Below, piece after piece: positions 17,452-24,924 of a DNA stretch of 64,000 nt (its first letter is position 1; every line of letters starts with the position of its first letter). The notes beneath the pieces are model-generated. The model was not told the DNA's origin and did not search any database. It saw nothing but the letters and a program-made list of their open reading frames with translations. Both the position numbers and the translations under genes were made by a program. The stretch comes from CAYFZO01 sp965226235 (GTDB taxonomy: Bacteria > Pseudomonadota > Gammaproteobacteria > Poriferisulfidales > Oxydemutatoraceae): the NCBI GenBank assembly GCA_965226235.1, contig OZ245335.1, positions 1,984,001 through 2,048,000 of the forward strand. Reading direction: 5' to 3'.

Positions 17452-19233
17452 ATGAGGGCAAAACAATCCTTACTGATTGCGATAGTTCTAAGCTTCGTTG
17501 CGGCGTCAGTCGCACAAGCGAACGACATGCTGATGGATATGGCGGGAGATGCTAAACAGTGGGTGATGCCTACTGGTAACTACGCCAATCATCGCTACTC
17601 GGAACTTGACCAAATCAATACGAAAAATATCAAGAACCTTAACGTCGCCTGGACTTTTTCAACTGGCGTTCTACGTGGCCATGAAGGCAGCCCGTTGGTT
17701 GTCGACGGCGTCATGTACGTCCATACACCTTTCCCGAACAAAGTGTTTGCGCTCGACTTGGACAACGACGCAACCATTATGTGGGAATACGCGCCGAAGC
17801 AGGATCCGGACACCATACCAGTCATGTGTTGCGACACCGTCAATCGCGGGGTTGCTTACGGTGACGGCAAGGTATTCCTGTATCAAGCTGACGCGACGCT
17901 GGTGGCGCTCAACGCCAAGAGCGGCAAAATGGTCTGGAGAACCAGCAACGGGGACATCGGCAAAGGTGAAACCGGCACTTCCGCTCCCATGGTCGTCAAG
18001 GACAAAGTCATTGTCGGCATCAGCGGCGGTGAGTTCGGTGTACATGGTCACGTGACCGCGTATGACATGAATACCGGCAAGAGAATGTGGCGTGGCTATT
18101 CAACGGGGCCTGACAGCATGACCCTGATGAGTGCAAAAACCACGCACATGGGGCAGTCGGTCGGCACCGATTCAGGCGTCAAGACCTGGGAAGGTGACCA
18201 ATGGAAAATCGGCGGTGGCACGACTTGGGGTTGGTACTCGTATGACCCTGATTTGAACCTGATGTACTACGGCACGGGTAACCCGAGCACGTGGAACCCG
18301 GTTCAGCGCCCCGGCGACAACAGATGGTCAATGACCGTTTTTGCGCGTAACCCCGACACGGGGATGGCGAAGTGGGTCTATCAGATGACGCCCCATGACG
18401 AGTGGGACTTTGACGGCATCAACGAAATGATCCTTGCCGACATCGACGTCAAAGGCAAAATGCGCAAGACCCTGGTGCATTTCGACCGCAACGGTTTCGG
18501 CTACACGCTGGACCGTGTAACGGGCGAACTGCTTGTGGCCGAGAAGTTCGACCCGACAGTCAACTGGGCTACCCACGTTGACATGAAAACCGGTCGTCCG
18601 CAGGTCGTGGACAAATACAGCACCCAACACAACGGCGAAGACGTGAACACGACGGGCGTTTGTCCGGCTGCCTTGGGGTCGAAGGACATGCAGCCTGCTG
18701 CCTTCTCTCCGATGACCGGTATGTTCTACGTGCCCACGAATCACGTGTGCATGGACTATGAGCCATATCGGGTCAGTTACACGGCGGGCCAGCCTTATGT
18801 GGGTGCTGTCCTGAGCATGTTTCCTGCCCCCGGTGGAGATCACATGGGTAACTTCATTATCTGGGACGCCGGTGAAGGCAAGATTGTGAAGTCGATCTCC
18901 GAGAGGTTCTCTGTTTGGAGTGGTGCTTTGGCAACCGCCGGTGGCGTCGTATTTTACGGCACGCTGGAGGGGTATCTCAAGGGGATTGACGCCAAGACGG
19001 GTGAAGAACTGTACAGGTTCAAAACTCCGTCGGGCATCATCGGCAACGTGATGACTTATGAGCACGACGGCAAGCAATATGTCGCCATTCTGTCGGGTAT
19101 CGGCGGTTGGGCCGGTATCGGCATGGCTGCTGGCCTGACAAAAGACACCGACGGTTTGGGTGCAGTGGGTGGTTACCGCCATCTTGAGAACTACACCCGC
19201 CTCGGCGGCACGTTGACGGTGTTCTCTCTCTAA
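17452..19233 (+). CDS. xoxF: Lanthanide-dependent methanol dehydrogenase XoxF
   Basis: The 593-residue precursor has a signal peptide (cleavage after AQA near residue 23) and the eight-bladed quinoprotein propeller. The PQQ-contacting vicinal disulfide is Cys126-Cys127 (MCCDTVNRG). The active site reads HDEWDFDG with catalytic Asp319 and the additional Asp321, the residue that marks lanthanide rather than calcium binding. It oxidises methanol to formaldehyde or formate in the periplasm and reduces cytochrome c. Length and motifs fit the XoxF5 group best. A GGAGAG ribosome site precedes the ATG. A strong terminator follows at 19263, so xoxF can be made in excess of the downstream genes. No mxaF is present in the window. 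Confidence 0.96.
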   Translation: MRAKQSLLIAIVLSFVAASVAQANDMLMDMAGDAKQWVMPTGNYANHRYSELDQINTKNIKNLNVAWTFSTGVLRGHEGSPLVVDGVMYVHTPFPNKVFALDLDNDATIMWEYAPKQDPDTIPVMCCDTVNRGVAYGDGKVFLYQADATLVALNAKSGKMVWRTSNGDIGKGETGTSAPMVVKDKVIVGISGGEFGVHGHVTAYDMNTGKRMWRGYSTGPDSMTLMSAKTTHMGQSVGTDSGVKTWEGDQWKIGGGTTWGWYSYDPDLNLMYYGTGNPSTWNPVQRPGDNRWSMTVFARNPDTGMAKWVYQMTPHDEWDFDGINEMILADIDVKGKMRKTLVHFDRNGFGYTLDRVTGELLVAEKFDPTVNWATHVDMKTGRPQVVDKYSTQHNGEDVNTTGVCPAALGSKDMQPAAFSPMTGMFYVPTNHVCMDYEPYRVSYTAGQPYVGAVLSMFPAPGGDHMGNFIIWDAGEGKIVKSISERFSVWSGALATAGGVVFYGTLEGYLKGIDAKTGEELYRFKTPSGIIGNVMTYEHDGKQYVAILSGIGGWAGIGMAAGLTKDTDGLGAVGGYRHLENYTRLGGTLTVFSL

Positions 19234-19262
19234 ATCAAAGCACGAGAGAACCCTCGCAATTT

Positions 19263-19307
19263 AATACCCGGGAGCGCACGCAAGTGTTAACCCGGGTATT
19301 TTTTTAT
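19263..19307 (+). terminator. Rho-independent terminator after xoxF
   Basis: AATACCCGGG and CCCGGGTATT form a perfect 10-base stem with an 18-base loop, followed by a run of T. It probably uncouples xoxF from xoxG and the following genes. Confidence 0.85.
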
Positions 19308-19344
19308 ATATAAATCCTAATTGGAAAAACCAACCAAACGAACG

Positions 19345-19884
19345 ATGAAAGATTGCTCCAAATACGGTTTTTTCGCGGCTTTGCTGGGCTGTGCATTTTT
19401 AATTTCGACCGGCGCACAAGGAAGCGGCGACGCCGCTTCGATGACTGACGCCGACGCCGCCTCGATGGCCGATGCCGACGCCGCCTCGATGGCCGAAGAC
19501 AAACCATATAGTGTCGATGAGCAGGGGCAAATCGACTGGTACACTTTCAGCGGCTACCGCCGCTATCACGCCGATTGCCACGTTTGCCATGGACCGGCCG
19601 GTCTCGGCAGTTCATTCGGCCCGGGTCTTCTTGAATCCGTTAAGCGGCTAGGTTATGAGGGATACCTGGAGAAGGTCGTCAATGGCGTCGTCAACGTCGA
19701 TGCGACAACTCAGAATCGTATGCCGTCTTTTGCGACCAACGCAAACGTGATGTGCTTCGTGGACGATGTTTATGCTTATCTGGTTGCCAGGGCTGACGGG
19801 GTGCTCGATCGACAGCGCCCGGCAAAGAAACAGCCCAAGCCGCAAGCAGCGCAAGAGCGGGATACTGCCTGTTTGGGCGGTTAG
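19345..19884 (+). CDS. xoxG: XoxG-type cytochrome c, electron acceptor of XoxF
   Basis: The 179-residue precursor has a signal peptide (FFAALLGCAFLISTGAQG), then an alanine/aspartate/serine linker made of three 8-residue repeats, then a c-type domain with the haem site CHVCH at 78-82 and a later Met (NRMPSF) as likely axial ligand. In xox clusters the small cytochrome after xoxF accepts electrons from the quinoprotein. ATG 19345 is used; a TTG at 19321 is the alternative and neither has a strong ribosome site. The C-terminal tail is lysine/proline-rich. Position directly downstream of xoxF supports the name. Confidence 0.85.
   Translation: MKDCSKYGFFAALLGCAFLISTGAQGSGDAASMTDADAASMADADAASMAEDKPYSVDEQGQIDWYTFSGYRRYHADCHVCHGPAGLGSSFGPGLLESVKRLGYEGYLEKVVNGVVNVDATTQNRMPSFATNANVMCFVDDVYAYLVARADGVLDRQRPAKKQPKPQAAQERDTACLGG
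19429..19500 (+). repeat. Three tandem 24-bp repeats inside xoxG
   Basis: Units at 19429, 19453 and 19477 encode DAASMTDA, DAASMADA and DAASMAED. They form a flexible linker between the signal peptide and the haem domain. The near identity suggests recent slippage. Confidence 0.9.
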
Positions 19885-19974
19885 TCTTTGGGCGCCCGAT
19901 TTACTTGGAGGCTTTGACGCGCCAGGCGGGCTTTGAGTAGTCTTTCAGACCTTTTTTCTCCGCTGGTGCCGTTT

Positions 19975-20844
19975 ATGCGCTCATTTTGTGATGGCAGGTA
20001 CGGACGGCGGGTTAAAGCGGCGTCGGTTTGTCGTCGCGTTTGTGTGCTGGCCTTTACCGTCGGTGTTTTCTTTTTAACCGGCGTTGTCTTTGCCGCCGAA
20101 GAAGGTACCGAGATAGAAAAACGCACAATCCTGCGCGTGTGCGCTGATCCAAATAACCTTCCTTACTCGAATCGCTCCGGTCAAGGGTTTGAGAATAAAA
20201 TTGCTGAATTGTTCGCCGCCGAGCTGGGTATTTCTCTGAGTTATTTCTGGTTCCCGCAAAGCCTGGGATTTGTGCGGTCGACGTTGGGCGTCAGGCGTTG
20301 CGACCTGGTTGTCGGCATATCGGCGGCTCACGAGTCGGTTTTGAATACCAATCCTTATTATTCCTCGGCATTTGCGCTCGTTTACCCTGCCGATTCCGGC
20401 CTTGAGCTGTCGTCGTTGTCTGATAAAGCGTTGAAAGAGAAAGAGTTGCGCATCGGCCTGGTCGCCAGAACGCCGCCGACCGGCTTATTGCTCGAGAACG
20501 GTTTGATGGCGCAGGTATCCTCTTACCATTTGGTAGTGGATACACGTGTCGATTCTCCCTCTGAGCAGATTGTCAAAGATATGCTCGCCGGCAAGCTGGA
20601 TGTCGCCGTATTATGGGGGCCATTCGCGGGGTATCTGAATAAGCGCCACGATTCACGGCTTAAAGTTGTGCCGTTGAGCGCCGACGAAAGCGACGAACAT
20701 CGCATGATCTATCAGGTTACGATGGGGGTCCGGTATGGCGAGATAAAGTGGAAGCGCGAGTTGAATCGGTTGATACGCGAAAACCAGGAAAAGATCCACG
20801 CGTTACTGAGGGAATACAACATCCCCCTGGTGGTGAAAGAATGA
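19975..20844 (+). CDS. xoxJ: XoxJ-like periplasmic binding protein
   Basis: This is a secreted solute-binding-fold protein (signal VCVLAFTVGVFFLTGVVFAAE) with the hallmark RVCADPNNLPYSN followed by GFENKIAELFAAELG near the N terminus of the mature part. These motifs define the quinoprotein dehydrogenase-associated binding-protein family (MxaJ/XoxJ). In xox systems XoxJ is thought to help mature or activate the dehydrogenase rather than import a solute. ATG 19975 is used; GTG 19966 and TTG 19933 are in-frame alternatives. The stop overlaps the next start (ATGA at 20841). Confidence 0.88.
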   Translation: MRSFCDGRYGRRVKAASVCRRVCVLAFTVGVFFLTGVVFAAEEGTEIEKRTILRVCADPNNLPYSNRSGQGFENKIAELFAAELGISLSYFWFPQSLGFVRSTLGVRRCDLVVGISAAHESVLNTNPYYSSAFALVYPADSGLELSSLSDKALKEKELRIGLVARTPPTGLLLENGLMAQVSSYHLVVDTRVDSPSEQIVKDMLAGKLDVAVLWGPFAGYLNKRHDSRLKVVPLSADESDEHRMIYQVTMGVRYGEIKWKRELNRLIRENQEKIHALLREYNIPLVVKE

Positions 20845-21443
20845 ATGCGGTGAGGGGCGAAGCAAATTACCGGGCCGCGTGGATGACGGCGTTGTTGTCG
20901 GCGCTGGTCTGGACGGCTTGCGCGCGTGCGTCGGGAGGCATCGAGGAACCGGAGGGTTACCGCATGAGCGACTACAGAACGCCGACACCGAAGACCCTGC
21001 GTGGCGCAGCCGCGGTTGACGCGCAGCAGTTGCGCGCTTTGATAAAACGCGAGCCGGATACCGTTCTGATAGATGTGTTGCCGGCGATGCGCAAGCCACC
21101 CAATTTTCCACCTGACCGGTTGTGGCGTCCACCTCCGCGGCACAATCTGCCGGGTAGCGTATGGTTGCCGAACATCGGCGATGGCGATATCTCGCCGGTG
21201 TTTGAGAGGTATTTCATCGAAAACCTCGACCGCTTGATCGCCGAAAACGAGCATCGCCCGTTGGTCTTTTACTGCCTGGTCGATTGTTGGATGTCGTGGA
21301 ATTCTGCCAAGCGAGCGATTGCACTGGGTTATAAACATGTTTACTGGTTTCCAGGAGGAACCGACGAGTGGGAGTTGTACGATTATCCGCTCGAACGTAG
21401 CAACCCGGTTCAAATGCCGGAATTCAAGGAGGCTGTGCAATGA
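20841..21443 (+). CDS. PQQ-associated CXXCW-motif (rhodanese-like) protein
   Basis: The 200-residue exported protein has a rhodanese-like fold and the diagnostic FYCLVDCWMSWNSAKRA near residue 150, where the CxxxCW motif sits at the usual catalytic loop. This is the PQQ-dependent catabolism-associated CXXCW family, found beside quinoprotein dehydrogenases. Its exact role is unknown; a redox or maturation function is likely. The gene is translationally coupled at both ends (ATGA with xoxJ, ATGA at 21440 with the next frame). Confidence 0.88.
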   Translation: MNAVRGEANYRAAWMTALLSALVWTACARASGGIEEPEGYRMSDYRTPTPKTLRGAAAVDAQQLRALIKREPDTVLIDVLPAMRKPPNFPPDRLWRPPPRHNLPGSVWLPNIGDGDISPVFERYFIENLDRLIAENEHRPLVFYCLVDCWMSWNSAKRAIALGYKHVYWFPGGTDEWELYDYPLERSNPVQMPEFKEAVQ

Positions 21444-21483
21444 ATGGATGTAGCATGGACTGGTTGATTACCCGGTCGGTCGC

Positions 21484-22152
21484 GTGGCCGTCGTCGTGGC
21501 GTTGGCGTTGGTTGTGACGGCGTCGGCGCAGGATGGCGACACGTACAACAAAGAACAAATTTTATTGTTCGGCACCTACCATCTTGAGAACGTCACTTCA
21601 CCGGGGGTGCTGCACTATGACTTTCAGCAATCCGGGTCGATAAACCATGAGATCGAAGATCAGGTTACGCTGGCAATCACCCGGGTCAATGAAAACGGCA
21701 GCAAGAATTTGAGCACCGAGTTTCTCAGCGGTGACAACCGCAGGGATTTTAACGACATGCCGGACTTTAACTCCAACCCGCTGATTATGTACTTTCTGCA
21801 GTGGGACGTAGAGCAGATGGACGCTTCCAGCGGGATCTCGCATAACCATTATCGTCGCTTGCTACGTAGTGCGATGAGTTCCGGCATACGTAGCGAAGAA
21901 GTCGTAGTCAACCACGCAGGACGCACACTGGAAGGGCAGAAGGTGTTCTTTGAGCCGTTGGCGGGCAGTGAATACCAGGACAAATACGGGGACCACATCA
22001 AAAAACGCTATGAGTTTATACTGGCCGAGTCGATCCCCGGCTACATATACAGCATCTCGACGCTGGTGCCGGGTGAGAAGCCTGGCGACGAGCCTTTAGG
22101 ATATACCAGACTGACTTTCAATCGCCTGGAATCGGCAGAGGCCAAACAGTAA
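21484..22152 (+). CDS. Secreted protein of unknown function in the xox cluster; N terminus possibly frameshifted
   Basis: I do not recognise the family. The mature part (YNKEQILLFGTYHLENV, NHEIEDQVTLAITRV, ISHNHYRRLLRSAM, GYIYSISTLVPGE) looks like a soluble periplasmic beta-rich protein of about 200 residues. The only start in this frame is GTG 21484, which leaves a very short signal peptide. An ATG at 21440 overlaps the previous stop exactly as neighbouring genes do, and reads MNGCSMDWLITRSVA before leaving the frame. Joining the two frames near 21480-21500 gives a perfect signal peptide. A one-base error or a real frameshift is therefore likely. Confidence 0.6.
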   Translation: MAVVVALALVVTASAQDGDTYNKEQILLFGTYHLENVTSPGVLHYDFQQSGSINHEIEDQVTLAITRVNENGSKNLSTEFLSGDNRRDFNDMPDFNSNPLIMYFLQWDVEQMDASSGISHNHYRRLLRSAMSSGIRSEEVVVNHAGRTLEGQKVFFEPLAGSEYQDKYGDHIKKRYEFILAESIPGYIYSISTLVPGEKPGDEPLGYTRLTFNRLESAEAKQ

Positions 22153-22163
22153 CAGGAGGCCCG

Positions 22164-22535
22164 ATGGGATGGCCCGCTATGAATCGCGGTAAAACAACGA
22201 GCTTTGTATTGCTCCTGGTCTCGGCGGCGTTGTTAATTTCGTTCGCTTTGTCGGCGGCGGCTAACGACTTTCCGACTCGGGCACGTGCCGAGTACGTGTT
22301 CGCCTGCATGAGTAGCAACGGAGAATCGGAGATCATACTTGTGCAATGTTCTTGCGCCGTCGACGTTATCGCCGAGTTGCTGAAGTATGATGAATACGTT
22401 GACGCCGAAACCACGTTGAGGATGCGGTTGCTGCCCGGTGAACGAATGGCCATTTTTCGCGATGTCGAGTGGGTGAGAAAGTCGGTCGAGAAGCTCAAAG
22501 CGGCGCAGGCCGAGGCCGAGATTCGATGTTTTTGA
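22164..22535 (+). CDS. Small exported cysteine protein of the xox/pqq cluster
   Basis: The 123-residue precursor has a clear signal peptide (SFVLLLVSAALLISFALSAAA) and a short mature helix-rich domain with RARAEYVFACM, a QCSCAVDVIAELL centre and a final EAEIRCF. The four cysteines may form two disulfides. Similar small exported proteins accompany PQQ-dependent dehydrogenases in methylotrophs, as far as I recall; the function is unknown. AGGAGG precedes ATG 22164 by a good distance. It is the last gene before the pqq operon on the same strand. Confidence 0.7.
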   Translation: MGWPAMNRGKTTSFVLLLVSAALLISFALSAAANDFPTRARAEYVFACMSSNGESEIILVQCSCAVDVIAELLKYDEYVDAETTLRMRLLPGERMAIFRDVEWVRKSVEKLKAAQAEAEIRCF

Positions 22536-22631
22536 CCTCCCCCTCGTGGGGTGTCTTTCTTTCTGGCTCATTGTGCCGGAATCAAGGGGGGGGAGACTTA
22601 TGGCTTTTGGCTAACAGCGCAGTACAACTCC

Positions 22632-22660
22632 TTGCATTTATACCGTTTGAGGTAGATAAT
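22632..22660 (+). promoter_or_regulatory. Putative sigma-70 promoter of pqqA
   Basis: TTGCAT and GATAAT are separated by exactly 17 bases. It would give a leader of about 90 bases before pqqA. Confidence 0.5.
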
Positions 22661-22721
22661 GCAGGTATCTTTCCCGGTAGGGGCAGATCTGCAATTGCAA
22701 GGATAGCCTCGGAAGGAAAGA

Positions 22722-22736
22722 GTGTTAGGCTAACAC
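22722..22736 (+). promoter_or_regulatory. Inverted repeat in the pqqA leader
   Basis: GTGTTAG and CTAACAC form a 7-base palindrome with one central base, just before the AGAGGAG ribosome site of pqqA. It could be an operator or a small leader hairpin. Confidence 0.4.
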
Positions 22737-22755
22737 TAACCAAGAGGAGTAAACC

Positions 22756-22839
22756 ATGAAACAATGGAATAAGCCTTTGATTAGGGAAACCGCAATTGGC
22801 ATGGAGATCAACTGCTACGCTTGCGCGGAAATTTCCTAA
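22756..22839 (+). CDS. pqqA: PqqA, PQQ precursor peptide
   Basis: This 27-residue peptide is the ribosomal precursor of pyrroloquinoline quinone. The cross-linked pair is visible as Glu17 and Tyr21 in the E-x-x-x-Y motif (MEINCY). PqqE links these residues, then they are cut out and cyclised to PQQ. The start carries a strong AGAGGAG site. Two cysteines flank the tyrosine at positions 20 and 23 (CYAC), which is unusual in this peptide. A hairpin follows, then pqqB, so pqqA is likely made in excess. Confidence 0.92.
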   Translation: MKQWNKPLIRETAIGMEINCYACAEIS

Positions 22840-22851
22840 TCATATCTACCC

Positions 22852-22877
22852 GGTTGCGGGGCGTAGGTCCCGCAACC
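22852..22877 (+). terminator. Hairpin between pqqA and pqqB
   Basis: GGTTGCGGG pairs with CCCGCAACC (9 bases) around an 8-base loop, followed by ACTTTTCTC. It is likely a partial terminator that lowers pqqB-E expression relative to pqqA. Confidence 0.7.
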
Positions 22878-22943
22878 ACTTTTCTCAGTCGAAGCCTTTC
22901 ATAACCCCTGCTATCTCTCCGTAAAGACGGCTAACTAAACCCC

Positions 22944-23873
22944 ATGCGTGTTATCGTTCTTGGTGCGGGAGCGGGAGGCGGCGTTCCTCAGTGGAACTGC
23001 AATTCTGAACATTGTCGCCTCGCAAGAGACGGCAGTAGCCGGATTTCACAAAGAACCCAGTCTTCGATTGCCGTCACCTCGGACGGCGAAAATTTTGTCT
23101 TGCTGAACTGCTCGCCGGACCTGCGCCAGCAAATCAACCAAACGAAAGCGTTGTACCCGAGTGGAAAGCTGAGGAGTAGCCCGATTAAAGCCGTGGTGTT
23201 GACTAACGGGGACGTGGACCACATCTCCGGTTTGCTGACGATGCGCGAAAGCGAGCCTTTTCGCGTCTATGCGTCGGACCGGGTGCAGGCGATTTTGAGG
23301 GACAACTCGATTTTCAACGTGCTCAATCCCAAATACGTCAAGCGTGATGCCTTCACCTTGTCGTCCCCCTTTGAGGCAGTCAATGTCGAAGGCGAGTCGC
23401 TCGGCCTTGAAATCGAACCTTTTTCGGTACCGGGTAAAGTCGCGTTGTTTATGGAAGACGAAAACCAGGGGGAGGATTTCGGCACCCGCGAAGGCGACAC
23501 GATCGGTTTGCGCGTTCGCGATCTCGACGGCGGCGCCGAGTTTTATTACACCCCCGGTTGTGCAGCTTTGACCAGCGATCTCGAGCGGCGGTTCGACGGC
23601 GCCGACCTGGTGTTTTTCGACGGCACTTTGTTCCGCAACGATGAAATGATTACCGCGGGTGTCGGATACAAGACCGGCGCGCGGATGGGGCATACCAACA
23701 TGGACGGAGAAGACGGTTCTCTCGCGGCTTTTCAGGATATCGCGGTCAAGAGAAAGATCTATATACATATCAACAACACGAACCCGGTGTTACTCGAAGA
23801 TTCGGTCGAGCGTAAAGTTGTCGAGGAAGCAGGATGGGAAATCGCTTACGACGGCCAGGAGATCGTACTGTGA
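22944..23873 (+). CDS. pqqB: PqqB, PQQ biosynthesis metallo-hydrolase-like protein
   Basis: The 309-residue protein begins with the family signature MRVIVLGAGAGGGVPQWNC and has the metallo-beta-lactamase-like fold: LTNGDVDHISGLL carries the DxDH metal site near residues 90-95, with MGHTNMDGEDGS near 255 and IHINNTNP near 275. PqqB is proposed to oxidise the tyrosine-derived intermediate during PQQ synthesis. Length is normal. The stop overlaps pqqC (GTGA). Confidence 0.95.
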   Translation: MRVIVLGAGAGGGVPQWNCNSEHCRLARDGSSRISQRTQSSIAVTSDGENFVLLNCSPDLRQQINQTKALYPSGKLRSSPIKAVVLTNGDVDHISGLLTMRESEPFRVYASDRVQAILRDNSIFNVLNPKYVKRDAFTLSSPFEAVNVEGESLGLEIEPFSVPGKVALFMEDENQGEDFGTREGDTIGLRVRDLDGGAEFYYTPGCAALTSDLERRFDGADLVFFDGTLFRNDEMITAGVGYKTGARMGHTNMDGEDGSLAAFQDIAVKRKIYIHINNTNPVLLEDSVERKVVEEAGWEIAYDGQEIVL

Positions 23874-24610
23874 GGGTCTGTCTGGATAGTGCGCTGAGTG
23901 CTGCGGATCTTGAGCAGCGTTTGCGCAAGATCGGCGAGGAGTACTATCACGACAAGCATCCGTTTCACCGCTTGCTGCACACCGGCAAGCTGAACAAAGG
24001 TCAAGTGCAGGCGTGGGCCTTGAACCGCTATTGTTACCAAGCGGCGATTCCGATCAAGGATGCGCGGCTGATGGCGAGGATTCCCTGCCACGACTTGAGG
24101 CGCGAATGGCGCCAGCGCATCGTCGACCACGACGGCGCCGAAAAAGGCAAGGGCGGCATTGAGCGTTGGCTCAAGCTGACCGACGGTCTCGGTCTCGACC
24201 GCGGGTACGTCGTATCGCAGGGCGGGGCCCTGCCGATTTCGCGTTTCTCGGTGGACGCTTACATTCACTTTGTTTCGGAGATGCCGCTGCTCGACGCGAT
24301 TGCGTCGTCGTTGACCGAGATATTCTCCCCAACAATCATCGCCGAGCGTATGGCCGGGATGCTCGCCAATTACGATTTTGTCACCGAGGAACTTCTCGTT
24401 TACTTCAAGCCTCGATTGACGCAGGCGCGGCGCGACGTGGACTTCGCGCTGCAGTACGTACTCGACCATGCCCGCAGCGTCGAACAGCAGAAAGGCGTGT
24501 TGGAAGCATTGCTGTTCAAATGTGACGTATTGTGGAGCCAGCTCGACGCGCTGCATTTTTCCTACGTCGAACCCGGCTTGATACCACCCGCTTGTTTCGT
24601 TCCGAAGTGA
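23870..24610 (+). CDS. pqqC: PqqC, pyrroloquinoline-quinone synthase
   Basis: The 246-residue enzyme carries out the last step, the oxygen-dependent ring closure and eight-electron oxidation that makes PQQ. Family motifs are YYHDKHPFHRLLHTGKLNKGQVQAWALNRYCYQ, IPIKDARLMAR and SFEVDAYIHF-type SVDAYIHF, plus ERMAGMLANYDFV. GTG 23870 is chosen because it overlaps the pqqB stop; an ATG at 23834 would overlap pqqB by 40 bases. Length is within the usual 230-260 range. Confidence 0.95.
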   Translation: MRVCLDSALSAADLEQRLRKIGEEYYHDKHPFHRLLHTGKLNKGQVQAWALNRYCYQAAIPIKDARLMARIPCHDLRREWRQRIVDHDGAEKGKGGIERWLKLTDGLGLDRGYVVSQGGALPISRFSVDAYIHFVSEMPLLDAIASSLTEIFSPTIIAERMAGMLANYDFVTEELLVYFKPRLTQARRDVDFALQYVLDHARSVEQQKGVLEALLFKCDVLWSQLDALHFSYVEPGLIPPACFVPK

Positions 24611-24924
24611 GCGCGTCAAACGAAAATGCGAATCCAGGACGCACACGTTCGGTTATTTCCCCCGATTCGATGCCGGTGTTGCCTGACCACGTCAGGTTGC
24701 ACCACGACAAGGGACGCAAGCGGTGGGTGTTGCTCGCGCCCGAGCGTTTGCTCGAACCCGACGAGGCGGCGCTTGAGACTTTGAGAATGTGTGACGGATG
24801 CACGACGGTGCTGGCTATTTCAACCTGCCTTGGTCAGTCGTACAATGCACCTGCGGATGAAATATTGAAAGATATCATCGTAATGCTGCAGGATTTGGCT
24901 GACAAGGATTTTTTACGGCTATGA
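24607..24924 (+). CDS. pqqD: PqqD, PqqA peptide chaperone
   Basis: The 105-residue protein has the peptide-binding domain that presents PqqA to PqqE: LPDHVRLHHDKGRKRWVLLAPERLLEPDEAA then ILKDIIVMLQDLADKDFL. GTG 24607 overlaps the pqqC stop and is preferred over upstream in-frame starts inside pqqC. It overlaps pqqE by four bases. Confidence 0.93.
   Translation: MSASNENANPGRTRSVISPDSMPVLPDHVRLHHDKGRKRWVLLAPERLLEPDEAALETLRMCDGCTTVLAISTCLGQSYNAPADEILKDIIVMLQDLADKDFLRL

Noticed and set aside
18328..19182. 284-codon minus-strand frame inside xoxF
   Set aside because: It is a shadow of the conserved XoxF frame, with no recognisable protein features.
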